Origin: Nectonema munidae
Taxonomy: Eukaryota; Nematomorpha; Nectonematoida; Nectonematidae
Assembly: GCA_030549495.1 (NCBI GenBank)
Contig: JAUIRK010000235.1
Span: 124,001-188,000, forward strand
Length of the DNA stretch: 64,000 bases
Direction of reading: 5' to 3'
Below the pieces are notes generated by a model. It made no database searches. It was not told the DNA's origin and saw only the letters and a program-made list of their open reading frames with translations. The translations under genes and the position numbers were made by a program. Positions 1 to 12,852 of this stretch are shown one piece after another. The stretch's first letter is position 1. Every line of letters begins with the position of its first letter.

Positions 1-822
<822 letters not shown>

Positions 823-824
823 TA

Positions 825-1632
825 CAGTCATGCCTCGTTAATTGCGACTTCATTAATCCGAATCCTACTTTATTCGTAATATTCTTTTTTTCTTTAAATT
901 TTTCCTTCTCTTTTCATCTTTAAAAATAGGGACTCTAAAAAGATCAAAATTTTTTAATAAAACATGATAACGCATTTGACGTTTCGGTAAAATATTCAGG
1001 TAATAAACTCCGTAAAATTCGACAGCAAAATTATTGTTTTTTCATAATATCGACAATTTTATTATCTGAATAGTTTTTTGGATCATGTGAAGAACATTCA
1101 CCCTTAATACATTTAAGTGAAGAAAAGGCATCATCTATAGATTCTTATGAAGAAAAGTCACCATCAAAACAGTCATATGAAGAAAAAGCACCATTAAGTT
1201 CTATTAAAAAATGATTCAAAAATTTTATTTAACTTAATAAAAAATGAAGAAATCTTAAAAAATTTGTAAAATGAATAGCCCACTTTTATGCAAACATGTG
1301 TTAAAAAATTCATTGTTTGAAAATGATTTTGAAGATAGGAATTTATAAAAAGTTTCTTGCATACACGCATATTTTTAATGCAATATTTATATACTTATTT
1401 AGTTGGCTTATGCTTATTACACTGATCCGGTAATACCTATTTTGCTTCCTTCTTTATATTGAAATTGTAGAAAAGCTTATAATTTGTAAAAGCATAATAA
1501 CTTTTGAAAAAAAAATTCTTATGAGGAAAAGTTCACGTGCATAGCAATCAATTACCCGTTTGATTTTCGGGTGATTGTTCTACGCGTGTTCCGTTTTTTT
1601 TTTTGATGTTTGCGATTAACAAGGCTTGACTG
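825..1632. mobile_element. pogo/Tigger-like non-autonomous element (808 bp)
   Basis: The ends form terminal inverted repeats: CAGTCATGCCTCGTTAATTG at the left and, read from the right on the other strand, CAGTCAAGCCTTGTTAATCG. A TA dinucleotide stands on each side (823-824 and 1633-1634), as expected for the TA-targeting pogo branch of the Tc1/mariner superfamily. No transposase is present. The interior (about 1086-1200) holds three diverged copies of a ~33-bp unit containing TGAAGAAAA. Read on the + strand these give repeated S-Y-E-E-K-x-P blocks, so the interior may derive from a short repeat-bearing coding region. Confidence 0.8.
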
Positions 1633-1634
1633 TA

Positions 1635-4139
1635 TATAATTTTATTGTGGGTAAAACTAACTATATCTAATAATATCTTATTGTATTAGTAGCAAAATTA
1701 TATATCAAGAAATATTGACCTTATTCTAAACAATATCTATAGTTTCATACGGCCTTGTGCATATAGTTTTTGAAAGAACATAAATTTAATTAAAATATAA
1801 ATATCAAACACCCAAACTTTCATCATTCAATTCAGTCGGTCATTTAGAGTGCCCCTTGGTGGTAAACTTAACCAAACATTTAAACTACAATAAGCTTAAC
1901 ATGGCATAAAACTTATGGAAAAAATATAATTAACAGGAACTTCCCAATAATACTAAGTTTAAAGAGCATACCCTATTACAAATTTGATCCAATCAACAAA
2001 AAGAGAAATGTTGAGATTAAGGCAAAAAGTGAAAAAAATGTGAAAACTTTGAATAGGCGCTGTCTTTATCAACACTAGGTTATACGGCTAATTGTTATAG
2101 TTCAGATACACATTACTGATGATATGCACAGATATCTGCTAGTGTTGTTGTATACAGTTGATGCAGTGCGAGATAAAGAGTATGTTTGTTCCTGATTGTG
2201 ATGAATAAATACGCAGACACATACACTGTCGTGATATCGAATAAAACGATAGGAATAAAACGATTATACTCAATTGACTCTTGGTCGCCGGGCGTTTTAA
2301 AAAGATGGGTTAGGGAAAAGGATTACGCCTTTAATCTCTTTAGCTCTTTCAGCTTTCCAAAATTAATAGTCCGCTTTTATTTTGAATTAATTTCCATTCT
2401 AAGAACTTTATTTCGCGGGACACTGGAGACTCGTTCTTTCTGAAGAATAAACTAATTCTTTCCAACTGATACGCAGTCAAACCCTTTAAGTCCCAGATTT
2501 TTGAAAAGTAAACATCTGCTTATCTTTCATGAGATTTTATATAAGTTACGCTAGAAAAACCAGGGCTTCTTATAGAAAGCGTGAACTTAATATTTTCAAG
2601 TCAGTATATTTTCAAATATTAAATGTTTTGAGCATTTAAGTTGAACATGAAAAAATTTGTTAATAAAGATGTTTCAATGTTACGACTTGACAACGAAGGA
2701 GCTTTATTACTTGGCGTGGAAGTTGAACTAGACATCAGTTCCATGGATGCGAGAATGCATTTCATTCTTTGACATAAAAAATTACCATCCTATAGTGTGC
2801 TTTCTAGTTATTATGCCGATAAAAAAATGTTAATTACGATGTTGTATCTTCTGATGTTTTTTTTTATTTTACGACAGTTTGATACAATGAAAACATTACA
2901 TGAAGAGTCATTAAGCTTCAAAAAATTACAGGCTTCTTTATCACGATTAATGAAAGCAGCAATGACACGATGCAAGAGATGAGATATTACAATGAACATA
3001 TACAAGATAATTATAAAATAACTAGTGAAAACATATCTATTATTAGCGGACATTACATTTCCAGTGCCAGCCCCAAATCAAAACCATATGTGGTTTGAGA
3101 CTTAGTTAGAGTCAATCTTACTTAAAAGCTAACAAGCGTTGGGTTGATACTAGATAAAGATTATGATACAGATTCTCTGGATTTTTTAATTAAGAGAATT
3201 AATTAAATTCTTATTTAATTAGAGATTCTAATTCTAAAAAAATATTATAATTCGCGAGTAGAGCTAGTTGTAGAAATATGGATTGCTTTCTTTTCTAGTA
3301 CAACATCATGTGTTCATGCATGAATCACTGAAAGATGCAGAATTGTTCATCATAGATGTCAAACACCAACAGCCAGGAGTACTTGACTTCTGGCTGTAGG
3401 AATGGGAAAATCCTCCTCTCCACGTGGTTTCTTTCTTGTTGGCGGATTTTCATCTAATTATGTTGCCTGTATAGAGGTGGTACTGTGGAACCGAGTTCTT
3501 AGTTTTACACGAATCTCTGCTCGTTCTAATGATGACACAAGTGAAGCTTCTAGAGAGAGAGTAGCGTAGTGTAACGGAAAGGTGAAAGGTATAAGTGTTA
3601 TAAACAAGTAGTTTCGTCACATATGTAGCTAATATTTTGACTAGTGCTAATGAAAGGGGTCATAAAGGTTAGTATTTTCTCTAATTTAGAATTACAGAAG
3701 AACAATAAGCTAGAATAGATTGATCAAACTGATTAAAAGTTGAAAAGTAATTACAATTACTGAGAGAATAAAACTATAAACTTATGAATAAAATTATAAT
3801 GATTTACCTACTTATTAGTTTTATGAAAATAAATTAAAAAATGAATATCTATATATAAATTTAAATTCTGTAATAAAAGACTTGATTTAAAATTATATTT
3901 AGCAAATTCAATCAAGGCAATTCTACAAACTTGCGTATTTTATTACGTTAGTTTAATTCTTTAAGTTACTGAAATTAATAGATAAACTATCCATTATTAA
4001 AAATATAGAAAATAGTTTTTAGATATGAAAAAATTTCTTAAATAGTTATGTGCTATAAAAAACATTTACCATCCTATGAATAATAGTCGCTATACAATAT
4101 CTCTCAAATCTCTATTATAAAGAGTTCAGTAGAACTGGA
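1635..4139. other. AT-rich region without a recognisable gene
   Basis: About 2.5 kb with only short reading frames (for example 2186-2443 and 2797-2982) that have no splice context or recognisable motif. A small hairpin stands out at 3369-3397: arms ACAGCCAGGAGT and ACTTCTGGCTGT pair at 11 of 12 positions around a 5-base loop. A weaker inverted pair, CAACACTAG / CTAGTGTTG, lies near 2069 and 2138. Neither can be assigned a function. Confidence 0.5.
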
Positions 4140-5100
4140 ATCATTCGAAAAACAGCAAAATCTGGACAATGTTGTATAAGAATTTTTGTAAGAGAATCCT
4201 ACGAACTCCTCGACTGAGATTTTTTCCTCTACTTGGATGATTGCCTTATTGTGACAGAGTCCTTCGCTACTGCAAAGAGCTATGGACTTACCTGCTTACC
4301 TGAAGGATCTCAATATCATTATCAATGAGGAGAAATCAATTCAAGTCCCGAAACGTTCCATTGAATTCCTCGGAATCAACATCAACCTCCGTACTAGAAG
4401 GATCAAAACCTCCAAGAAAATTAAAGAAAAACTATGAGTCGCGCTATTCCTATTAGTTGGTATTAATTTCTGCGTTACATCCAAAAAGAAAGTCACTCAA
4501 AGAATTCTTGGATTCCTACAACACTAATTTGGTACCGTGACAACCAACTATAAGAAATTCAGCAGACTTTTCGACTCCCTAAAGGACAATTCCATCAGCA
4601 AGAGCTTATGGCTCACAGCATGGCAAGACATTAACGAAGACGTTCCCATGATCGACATTGGTAATGGTTGGAGCGAACCAGTCGTCACCTTGATAGCTGT
4701 GGTCTCGCTGAAAGGAATCCTACGCATCAAACGAAATGGATCCATTAACGAAAACGAACTTTTTGGACTGCTAGTAAGTGAAATCCCTTTCCAAAGCAGC
4801 AGTCTATAGCGATTTCTTAGTATCACTCAACGTCGTCAAGAATGGAGGATCCATCTGCTCTAACCTCAATGAAATAATGGTCAGGAGCTCCCGAATTGCA
4901 AAATTAGAAGTAACTTCACTTAAATATCGCTCCTTTTACATCCTCACACACCTCAACCCGGCAGGCAGACAAACCATCCAGGGACACCGGGGCACAAACA
5001 TACACTATATAAGCACATGCACAGTGTCCCTATCACTCACTTTTTTAGCTATAGGTATAGCATCCAAGGGAAAAATCTTGTATAGCTGGGCAGATGGTTG
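4140..5100 (+). mobile_element. fossil reverse transcriptase/RNase H region of an LTR-kin retroelement (DIRS/Ngaro- or Ty3-like)
   Basis: Short stretches read as a retroelement RT. There is a Y-L-D-D catalytic box near 4230, then a downstream block of the kind IINEEKS...IEFLGI around 4320-4380, and then a region that could be the RNase H domain up to about 4800. The INEEKS/EFLG pairing is typical of DIRS-like and related retroelements, but the family call is tentative. The copy is old and broken in several places. No terminal repeats were identified. Its higher G+C content and even codon use contrast with the AT-rich flanks. Confidence 0.55.
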
Positions 5101-5509
5101 AATAGTAACGATTATAAATCGAATACAACCATCTGAATCGAGATCCTACGTTTACACTAAAAGGCCATATTTAATTCAAAATTATTAAGAAATCCGTAAT
5201 TATAATTTGCGTTAGATAGAATTAATTATATAATATTCAAAAATAGGAAAATGTTAAATACCAGGAAAAAAATTTTACAACAAAATTTAAATTATAAAAA
5301 AGTTAGTAATCAGTACCGATTTCAACATTTATACTAAAAGAAGCCCGAATGGCTAGAACGATAAAAAATTTAAAATAAAAAATAGAAAAAAATAAATATA
5401 TATTTTTTTATAAATATTTATGTTTAATTACTTTTGATACAAGTTTACTACTAATTATTATTCTTTGCTAGTACCTCTGTAAAATATTATTACTTTTATA
5501 TTTACTGGT
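5101..5509. other. AT-rich spacer between two retroelement relics
   Basis: Very AT-rich sequence. Nothing recognised, though part of it may be decayed upstream sequence of the LINE that follows. Confidence 0.4.
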
Positions 5510-6875
5510 TGTCAAAATCAGACTGAAACTTGGAAAGCTCTTAACACTCTTATAAAACCAAAAGTGAAGAAAGCTTTGGATATATTACATAACAATGAGT
5601 TGATCACTGAGAAGAAATTAGTAGATAATATATTTAATGAAACATTTTCAAACTCAATTACAATTGAAGAGAATAATGAGCAGTGTTCATACAAAAACTA
5701 TTTAAGAAAATTAAATATTTCATTTACTTTTAAAAAAGTAAACCAAGAGGATGTTTCAATAGCACTTGCTGATATTAAGTCAAAATCTTCAAAAGATATA
5801 TATGGAATATCAATTTTAATTTCAGTTTTTGATATAATCAAAAGGTACTTAGTCATTTTGTTCAACTTTTGCATTGAATATCAAATTTTCCGTGATTTCT
5901 TTAAACTTTCGAAAGTCATTCCTATTTATAAAAAAGGAAAACGTTCAATCAGCGACAATTATAGACCTATCAGCATCATAACTTCTCTTTCGAAGACTTT
6001 ATAGCCAAATTTTCTTCTACATTCAACATAATGACATTCTGCATTACATTCAGTTGGCATTTAGACCCAAGCACTTGCCAACTCACCTGCATTCGTTTTT
6101 CTTAGATCGAGTTCTTACTCTTCTTGATAAATCATTCGAGGCTTTGGTTTTATTTATTGACCTTACTAAAGCATTTGATAGCGTTTCTCATAAAATACTG
6201 ATAACCAAATTAAAATACTTGGGGTTTTCATCCAATGCAACAACTTTATTGAAATCATACTTAATCGATCGTCGTCAATGTGTTGAAGTGGATGGTGTTT
6301 TATCTTATTAGAGTGTTCTACTTAAAGGAGTACTTTATGTGTCTATCCTTGCTCCAATCTTGTTTTCTCTTTTCATTAATGACCTTCCAAAATGTAATGA
6401 AGTTACTCAATTTCTTTTATTCGTTGATGATATTACTGCTATTACACCCATTTCAAATATGAATTCATCTTTGTGTTATATTGATCAAATTATGGACCTG
6501 ATCAAAAATTGGTGTAAGATAAACTTTTTGCAAGTTAATGAAAAAAAAAACAAAAGCAATGTTTTTTTCAAATAAACGAAGCAAAAAAATTAGTTGTAAT
6601 AAAATTGATATTGTTCGTGAATTTAATTTATTAGGGCTGAGAATAAATGAAAACTTAAATTGGAATAGTCAATTAAACTTCTTGGAAACTAAGTTAAGTT
6701 GCAAAAATGGCATTCTGAAAAAATATAAAAAACTTTTCTCCATTAAAAAATACCTTCCGTCTACGGACAATTTTTTTATAGCTTAGTTTACGGACATATG
6801 GCATTTTACTCCATGTATGCATGCAAACTAAAATACAGTGAGAAACGAATGCAACGCAATAATTTGGGCTCATAG
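5510..6875 (+). mobile_element. LINE relic, reverse transcriptase domain (CR1/L2/Jockey-like group)
   Basis: The + strand encodes, in several frames, an ordered non-LTR RT: K-V-I-P-I-Y-K-K-G near 5910, N-Y-R-P-I-S-I near 5960, F-R-P-K-H near 6060, motif A as F-I-D-L-T-K-A-F-D-S-V-S-H near 6150, the G-V-x-x-x-S-I-L-A-P-I-L-F block near 6340, and the catalytic box as F-V-D-D near 6420 (family usual F/Y-A-D-D). A thumb-like tail runs to about 6870, ending with R-T-I-F-Y-S-L-V-Y and K-R-M-Q-R-N. Frameshifts between 6001 and 6060, near 6310 and near 6775, and in-frame stops, show that it is dead. No endonuclease domain is visible upstream, so it is probably 5' truncated. The RT identity is firm; the clade is not. 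Confidence 0.85.
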
Positions 6876-7491
6876 TGAGCACTCGCGTTATAGCTGATCG
6901 TTTTTGATGTTTTTTCTTTTTCAGTTGGCTATATAGAAACAACTTATAATAATTAACACTGAAAAATTGATAAGCTATAATTTGTGAATCGAATGTTGAA
7001 AGAAATTCATGTTTTCTTTCAAACGGTTTATCATAATCGAAAAAGTGGTGCTTAGAAGCTAAATATGTGAAATACCTATGATAAGTATCCACGTTTATAA
7101 TGGTAGTATGTATACGTAGATGGAAGCTAAATGCATAACGCGTTATGTGCAATTTCAGTGTATACTGATTCAAGTTATAAAGGTTATTCACTGTACCAAA
7201 AAGAAATATGAAAAACATGAAACACATAAACGTTATGGTAAATACACAAGTAGAGTTTTGGCTGTAAACAAAATAAATCATTTCGTTATATGCACGAAAT
7301 GCATCAAACAAATGTTGTCTATGGTAAGAATATAGTAACGCTTGTATGCTATAAAATCTCCACAGAATGCTCATAAATATAATATAGCTGACGTAATACA
7401 ATACAGTTTGAAAACTAACGTGTGTATTGTAATTTGTTGTTTCTTTATATTTTTCTGTAATAAAAGAATTGATCCGATTGATGATGTGCAA
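6694..7491 (-). CDS. unrecognised 265-codon open frame, antisense, partly over the LINE tail
   Basis: An uninterrupted minus-strand frame of 265 codons in sequence where stops are otherwise frequent. It starts with M-H-I-I-N-R-I-N and is rich in F, Y, H and I, with hydrophobic stretches (for example around residues 85-100) that could span a membrane. Its last ~60 codons lie antisense to the 3' end of the LINE relic (6694-6875), so at least that part is unlikely to be host protein. No family motif was recognised and no splice context was found. It may be chance openness or a decayed element read in the wrong direction. Confidence 0.2.
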   Translation of the reverse strand: MHIINRINSFITEKYKETTNYNTHVSFQTVLYYVSYIIFMSILWRFYSIQALLYSYHRQHLFDAFRAYNEMIYFVYSQNSTCVFTITFMCFMFFIFLFGTVNNLYNLNQYTLKLHITRYAFSFHLRIHTTIINVDTYHRYFTYLASKHHFFDYDKPFERKHEFLSTFDSQIIAYQFFSVNYYKLFLYSQLKKKKHQKRSAITRVLTMSPNYCVAFVSHCILVCMHTWSKMPYVRKLSYKKIVRRRKVFFNGEKFFIFFQNAIFAT

Positions 7492-7651
7492 TGCGTATAT
7501 AATAATGCGCTTATATGATACCGATTCAATAGGATACAGTCCATTCGTCCTTGAAATTTGATGATTGAATCTAGCTTGTGTTCATGGATTCCATTATTAT
7601 ATATCCAAGATCGATTATTTTTGTTTATGGCTTCATAAAACTCGTTTTATA

Positions 7652-9770
7652 ATGAACTCAGATCATAGCTCATCCACTTTCTTTGAAGACTCAAGTGATT
7701 CCTTTTCAGTCGAATCTGATTCCAGCCTTTCATATAGTGATCAGGAAATCGATGATAATTTGATTTCTTCTGATAACATTGATTACAGTTCGGAACCTTT
7801 CACAGACTCAAAAGGAATATCACGCTCTGAAAACATTCGAGATGTTGCATCTTTACCCCCTGGACTTAAGGGTCGTGCCTCAGGTGAAAAGGATTTGATG
7901 AAATTTTATAATTTTTTCTTTACCCAGGAAATTATATCTTATATATTCAGCAAAACCAAGCTGAAGATGCAACTTAATTACGAGTAAGTTTCCATTTTTC
8001 TCAATTTATATGCAAATAAACAAACGTTTAGACCACTGGTTCCCAGCCTTATGTCTATTTTAAACTATTTTTTTACCCATGGACCCCTATAACATGACAG
8101 GTTGAGCCAAAAATGCTAGGGTTAGAGGTTAGGCATGTATCTCAGAAAGACATATTCTAATTTCAGAATAAAAACATGAAAAATTAAAATGCTCTTGGAA
8201 ACCCTCAAAAATTGTTGATGGACTCATTTTGGTCTATAGACCACTGGTTAAAAACCATAGGTTTAGAAGTTTTTGATAGATAAATCACTTGTACATACTT
8301 TGATTTTAAATTTTGAAATTAATTAGGCAAAGTTAACTTGAATTCTAATTTTGTATTTTCTCTTATCATTTGAGAAAGAACTATCTACACTTCTTTTTTA
8401 AATTTTTTTTTCAAGTTTAGTTATATAAACTATTTCCGTATCTGTTATATAAATATTTTTATGACTCGAGATTCATAGTTTTTTGAGTATATTTTGTTCG
8501 TTATTTCATAGTTCTAAACTTTGTCATTTTGGAATATTTTATGTTCAGTTTATAGTAAAAAGTTTTTTTTTCATTTCAAAAAGTTTTTTTCGTTTATCAT
8601 TGCCTGTCTGTACTAAAAAGTAGTCCCAACACTTTCAAAAAATTATAAAATGTGAAATTGTTGAATTACATGGGTTTTACGGATAAGAGATAAGTATATT
8701 CCATGATTTTGTTTTTTGTTATTTTTTTATAGAAAAGAGAGGCCCAAGTATGCTTACTTGAAATAATGTTTTGAATGCTTCGAGGTTCACCATATACTCA
8801 CCTACTTTTCTTACTTGATTTACTTGGGTCAGAATATGGATCAGAGAATAAAAGTAACTGATTTGTTCAATGACAGTTACGGAATTCCTTTTTAAAGATC
8901 TCTTGGGAGGGAATGTTCACACTGATTCATGTTTTTCTCTGTTTCGATGACAAGAGATCTAGAGACCCCAATGATAAAGTTTCAGCTATTAGATATATAC
9001 ATAGCCATTTTTATCAGTTTTTTCTGAATATTGGACTCCCAATGCTAATGTTACAGTGGATGAGCAGTTGTTGAGTTTTAGAGGTAGATCTAATATTAAG
9101 ATCTACGATCCAAAAAAGCCTGGACATTATGGCTTTAAATTTTATCATCTTAACGATTTTCAAAGTTTTAATTGTTTAAAACCTGAGTTGTATATTTCCG
9201 GGCTTCCTGACAAAGAATACTTTTCAGCATTTTCAATTATGAAGAGGTTAATTAGCGATGCTAATCTCCCTAAAGGCTCTGGTATTTTTTGTAACAGGTT
9301 TTTTACCTCATATAATATAGTCAAATGGGCACAACAAAAGTTGTGTGGGTGTTGCAAATCGAATGGTTCGACAATTTAGAACATATAAACCGTGTAGAAG
9401 ATGGACAGCAGCTGTTTTTTCGAATTATCTCGATATTTCTTGCTTGAACACATATATTATCTCCAGGTTCAATTCCTCCAAAAACTGCTCTTCTAATATG
9501 AATCACGGTAGAAAAACATTTTTAAAAAAACTAGCTTTGTGCTTGGCTACTGAATCAATGATGATAGAGCCTCAACCCCGCAAATTAATTTGAAAGTAAA
9601 GTCTCTTCTAGACTTTTATGAGTTTTCATCCCAAGAAGATCACCTCTCAAGTTCATGCAGAGGATTTATTCTCTTCTAAAAAGTGAGAAGAAGAAAATGT
9701 AAAAGATGTTCTCATTATATCTCAAAACACATTACATATTGCCTGCTCCATGCTTATCGTAACTTTTTAT
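7652..9770 (+). mobile_element. piggyBac-like transposase relic 1 (interrupted)
   Basis: Reading begins at M-N-S-D-H-S-S-S-T with an acidic, serine-rich N-terminus, then F-F-T-Q-E-I-I-S-Y-I, the usual start of the piggyBac catalytic region. Coding signal stops at 7987. It resumes at about 8940 with F-R-F-D-D-K-R-S-R-D and continues with T-V-D-E-Q-L-L-S-F-R-G-R (first catalytic Asp), a block ending F-F-T-S-Y-N, then V-R-Q-F-R-T-Y and R-R-W-T-A-A-V-F near 9370-9410. A cysteine-rich tail (C-K-R-C...) falls near 9700. Frameshifts and stops separate the pieces and an hAT-like MITE sits at 8034-8260. The second Asp motif (usually DNFFTS) reads C-N-R-F-F-T-S here, so the Asp is replaced. A decayed DNA transposon. 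Confidence 0.85.
8034..8260. mobile_element. hAT-like MITE (227 bp) inside the piggyBac relic
   Basis: The left end is CACTGGTTCCCAGCCTTATG. The right end read in reverse is CTATGGTTTTTAACCAGTGG, a match typical of hAT termini. It is flanked by near-identical 8-bp target duplications, GTTTAGAC (8026-8033) and GTTTAGAA (8261-8268). No coding capacity. It separates the N-terminal and catalytic parts of the piggyBac relic and so inserted after it. Confidence 0.8.
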
Positions 9771-10970
<1,200 letters not shown>

Positions 10971-12376
10971 TTTTAATTTGTTTAAATTTTGGGATATAAA
11001 TCTATAAAATTATTATTATGCAGAATCAATAAAAAAAATATATATTTTGTAGCTATCAAATTAAGATGATAGATATTTTTTATTATTATGAGGAAATAAC
11101 TATTGAGAACCCTTGCACTAATTAAAAGTATTCATTATTAAATATTTATTGCAAATTATAAGTTAATAAATTCAATTTCGTCTTTACACTAGACGCTTAA
11201 CTCATTTGACGATCAAGCTGGCGAACTTAGAAATTTAGCATTGGCACATTCCAAATGAGAATATACATACCCAAACCTATACTATGATCTTTCTTTAAAT
11301 CCCATTAACTTAAGGTATAAATACCCAAACACCTCTCATATTATTTCTATTTGCTAAAATTTTCTTTACCCCAACTTCATTCTTTTTTTTAATTCCATTG
11401 TTTATGTGTTTATATAAATAGTGTGTGTGTGTGTATGTGTTATCGATAATATGTATACGTAATTTCTATTTTCTTTGTTTTAATTTTAATATTTTAATAT
11501 AAAATCACCTATTTCGAATGACATTTTACTATACACAATATTGTTTCTACAAATGAAACTCTCCAACTAACCAGTTGATGCTTTGGAAACAGTCTTTCTA
11601 AATACATGGTTATGTTATGTTAATGCATTTATCTCTTCGTTTCACGTCATGTAATTTCGTTTTATCGAGATGGGCACACGTTACTCTTGGCATAATTTTC
11701 TAACACCTGATTTAGCTTTTTCAAGGTCTCGATTTGAGCCTGGCAACACCTAGATCGATTGTTCACTTATACGACGGTCGCTCGCTATCAAGTAGCTTAT
11801 TTGTGTCAGGTGAATGGCGAGTGTTTTACTCTTAATTAACGTTTCAACTGTTATGCATTAAATGAGGAATGTATATATGCCAAGTAAGTTTATGTATAAA
11901 ATGTGTGACTTATATGAATACAGAAGAAAAAAGAAAAGTTATAAGTGAAAAATTATTGTGTTTTGTATGGTATGGTGTAGTAATTTTTTAGTAGGAAAAA
12001 AAGGTGAATAAATTGTTCGTGTGAATTTTAAAGTCCCCTCTACTTCCGTTTCTACAAAACATGATTGCTTAATCGAGATTTTGTTATTAATTTCAGTAGA
12101 AAATCACATTTGTGGTGACTTAATTTAGGTGATTTAAAGTTTAAATGGTTTAAGAGAAAGACATTTAATTCGCTATAGACAGTGAGTCGCTTAGTCGTCT
12201 GATTTGCTAAGGCAGATTAGATCTTTATTATAAATATTCAAAAAATATTGATAAATATGAATATGAATGATTTCTCCACGGATAAATAACCTTGTTGCAA
12301 GAAAAGAAGTTCAACCATCTCATTAGCTTAGTATTTTTAGTTTTGTTTATCAGTGAATAAATATCTTTTTTATCTA
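10971..12376. other. AT-rich region without a recognisable gene
   Basis: About 1.4 kb. Contains a short GT run at 11422-11440 and a locally less AT-rich patch at about 11680-11830. No long reading frame, RNA gene or element end was identified. Confidence 0.5.
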
Positions 12377-12852
12377 CAACGGTTATTATTGCGCTGTACC
12401 TTTATGCACTCTGTATTAAATTTATTTATTAAAAAGCATAAAAAAATTTTCTTAGTTTTCTAACTCCTAATCCTTTAATTGGTTAATAGGGCAGTACTTA
12501 TGTAAATCATTCTTATTATAAAATTAATAAAGCCAGGACAACTTCTGTCGATTTGGTTTCAATGTACCTGAAAACTACGAATATATAATTTTTCAATGCG
12601 TCTCAACTCAATCCTTAATTAAGATTTTTATGTTCATAAATCTTAAAAACACCACTCTGGTCTTCTTTAGACAAACACAAGCAAACTATTTTGAATAAAA
12701 GTTTTACTTTTTATTTCTTTATTTACATCTCAGCAAAAATTTCTTTACATTATATATAATATAGTGTACTTTTAAACCATTTTTTCGCAATAGCTCTGAA
12801 AAAGCTTTCAAGTTCTTTGCATTTTAAAATGTTTTATATGAAAAATTTAAAA
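12377..12852. repeat. direct repeat copy 1 flanking the LINE
   Basis: The first ~80 bp (from CAACGGTTATTATTGCGCTG) and the last ~150 bp (from TACTTTTTATTTCTTTATTT to the GAAAAATTTAAAA end) are nearly identical to 15193-15646. The middle ~250 bp is not similar. This copy ends where LINE coding sequence begins. Confidence 0.85.
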
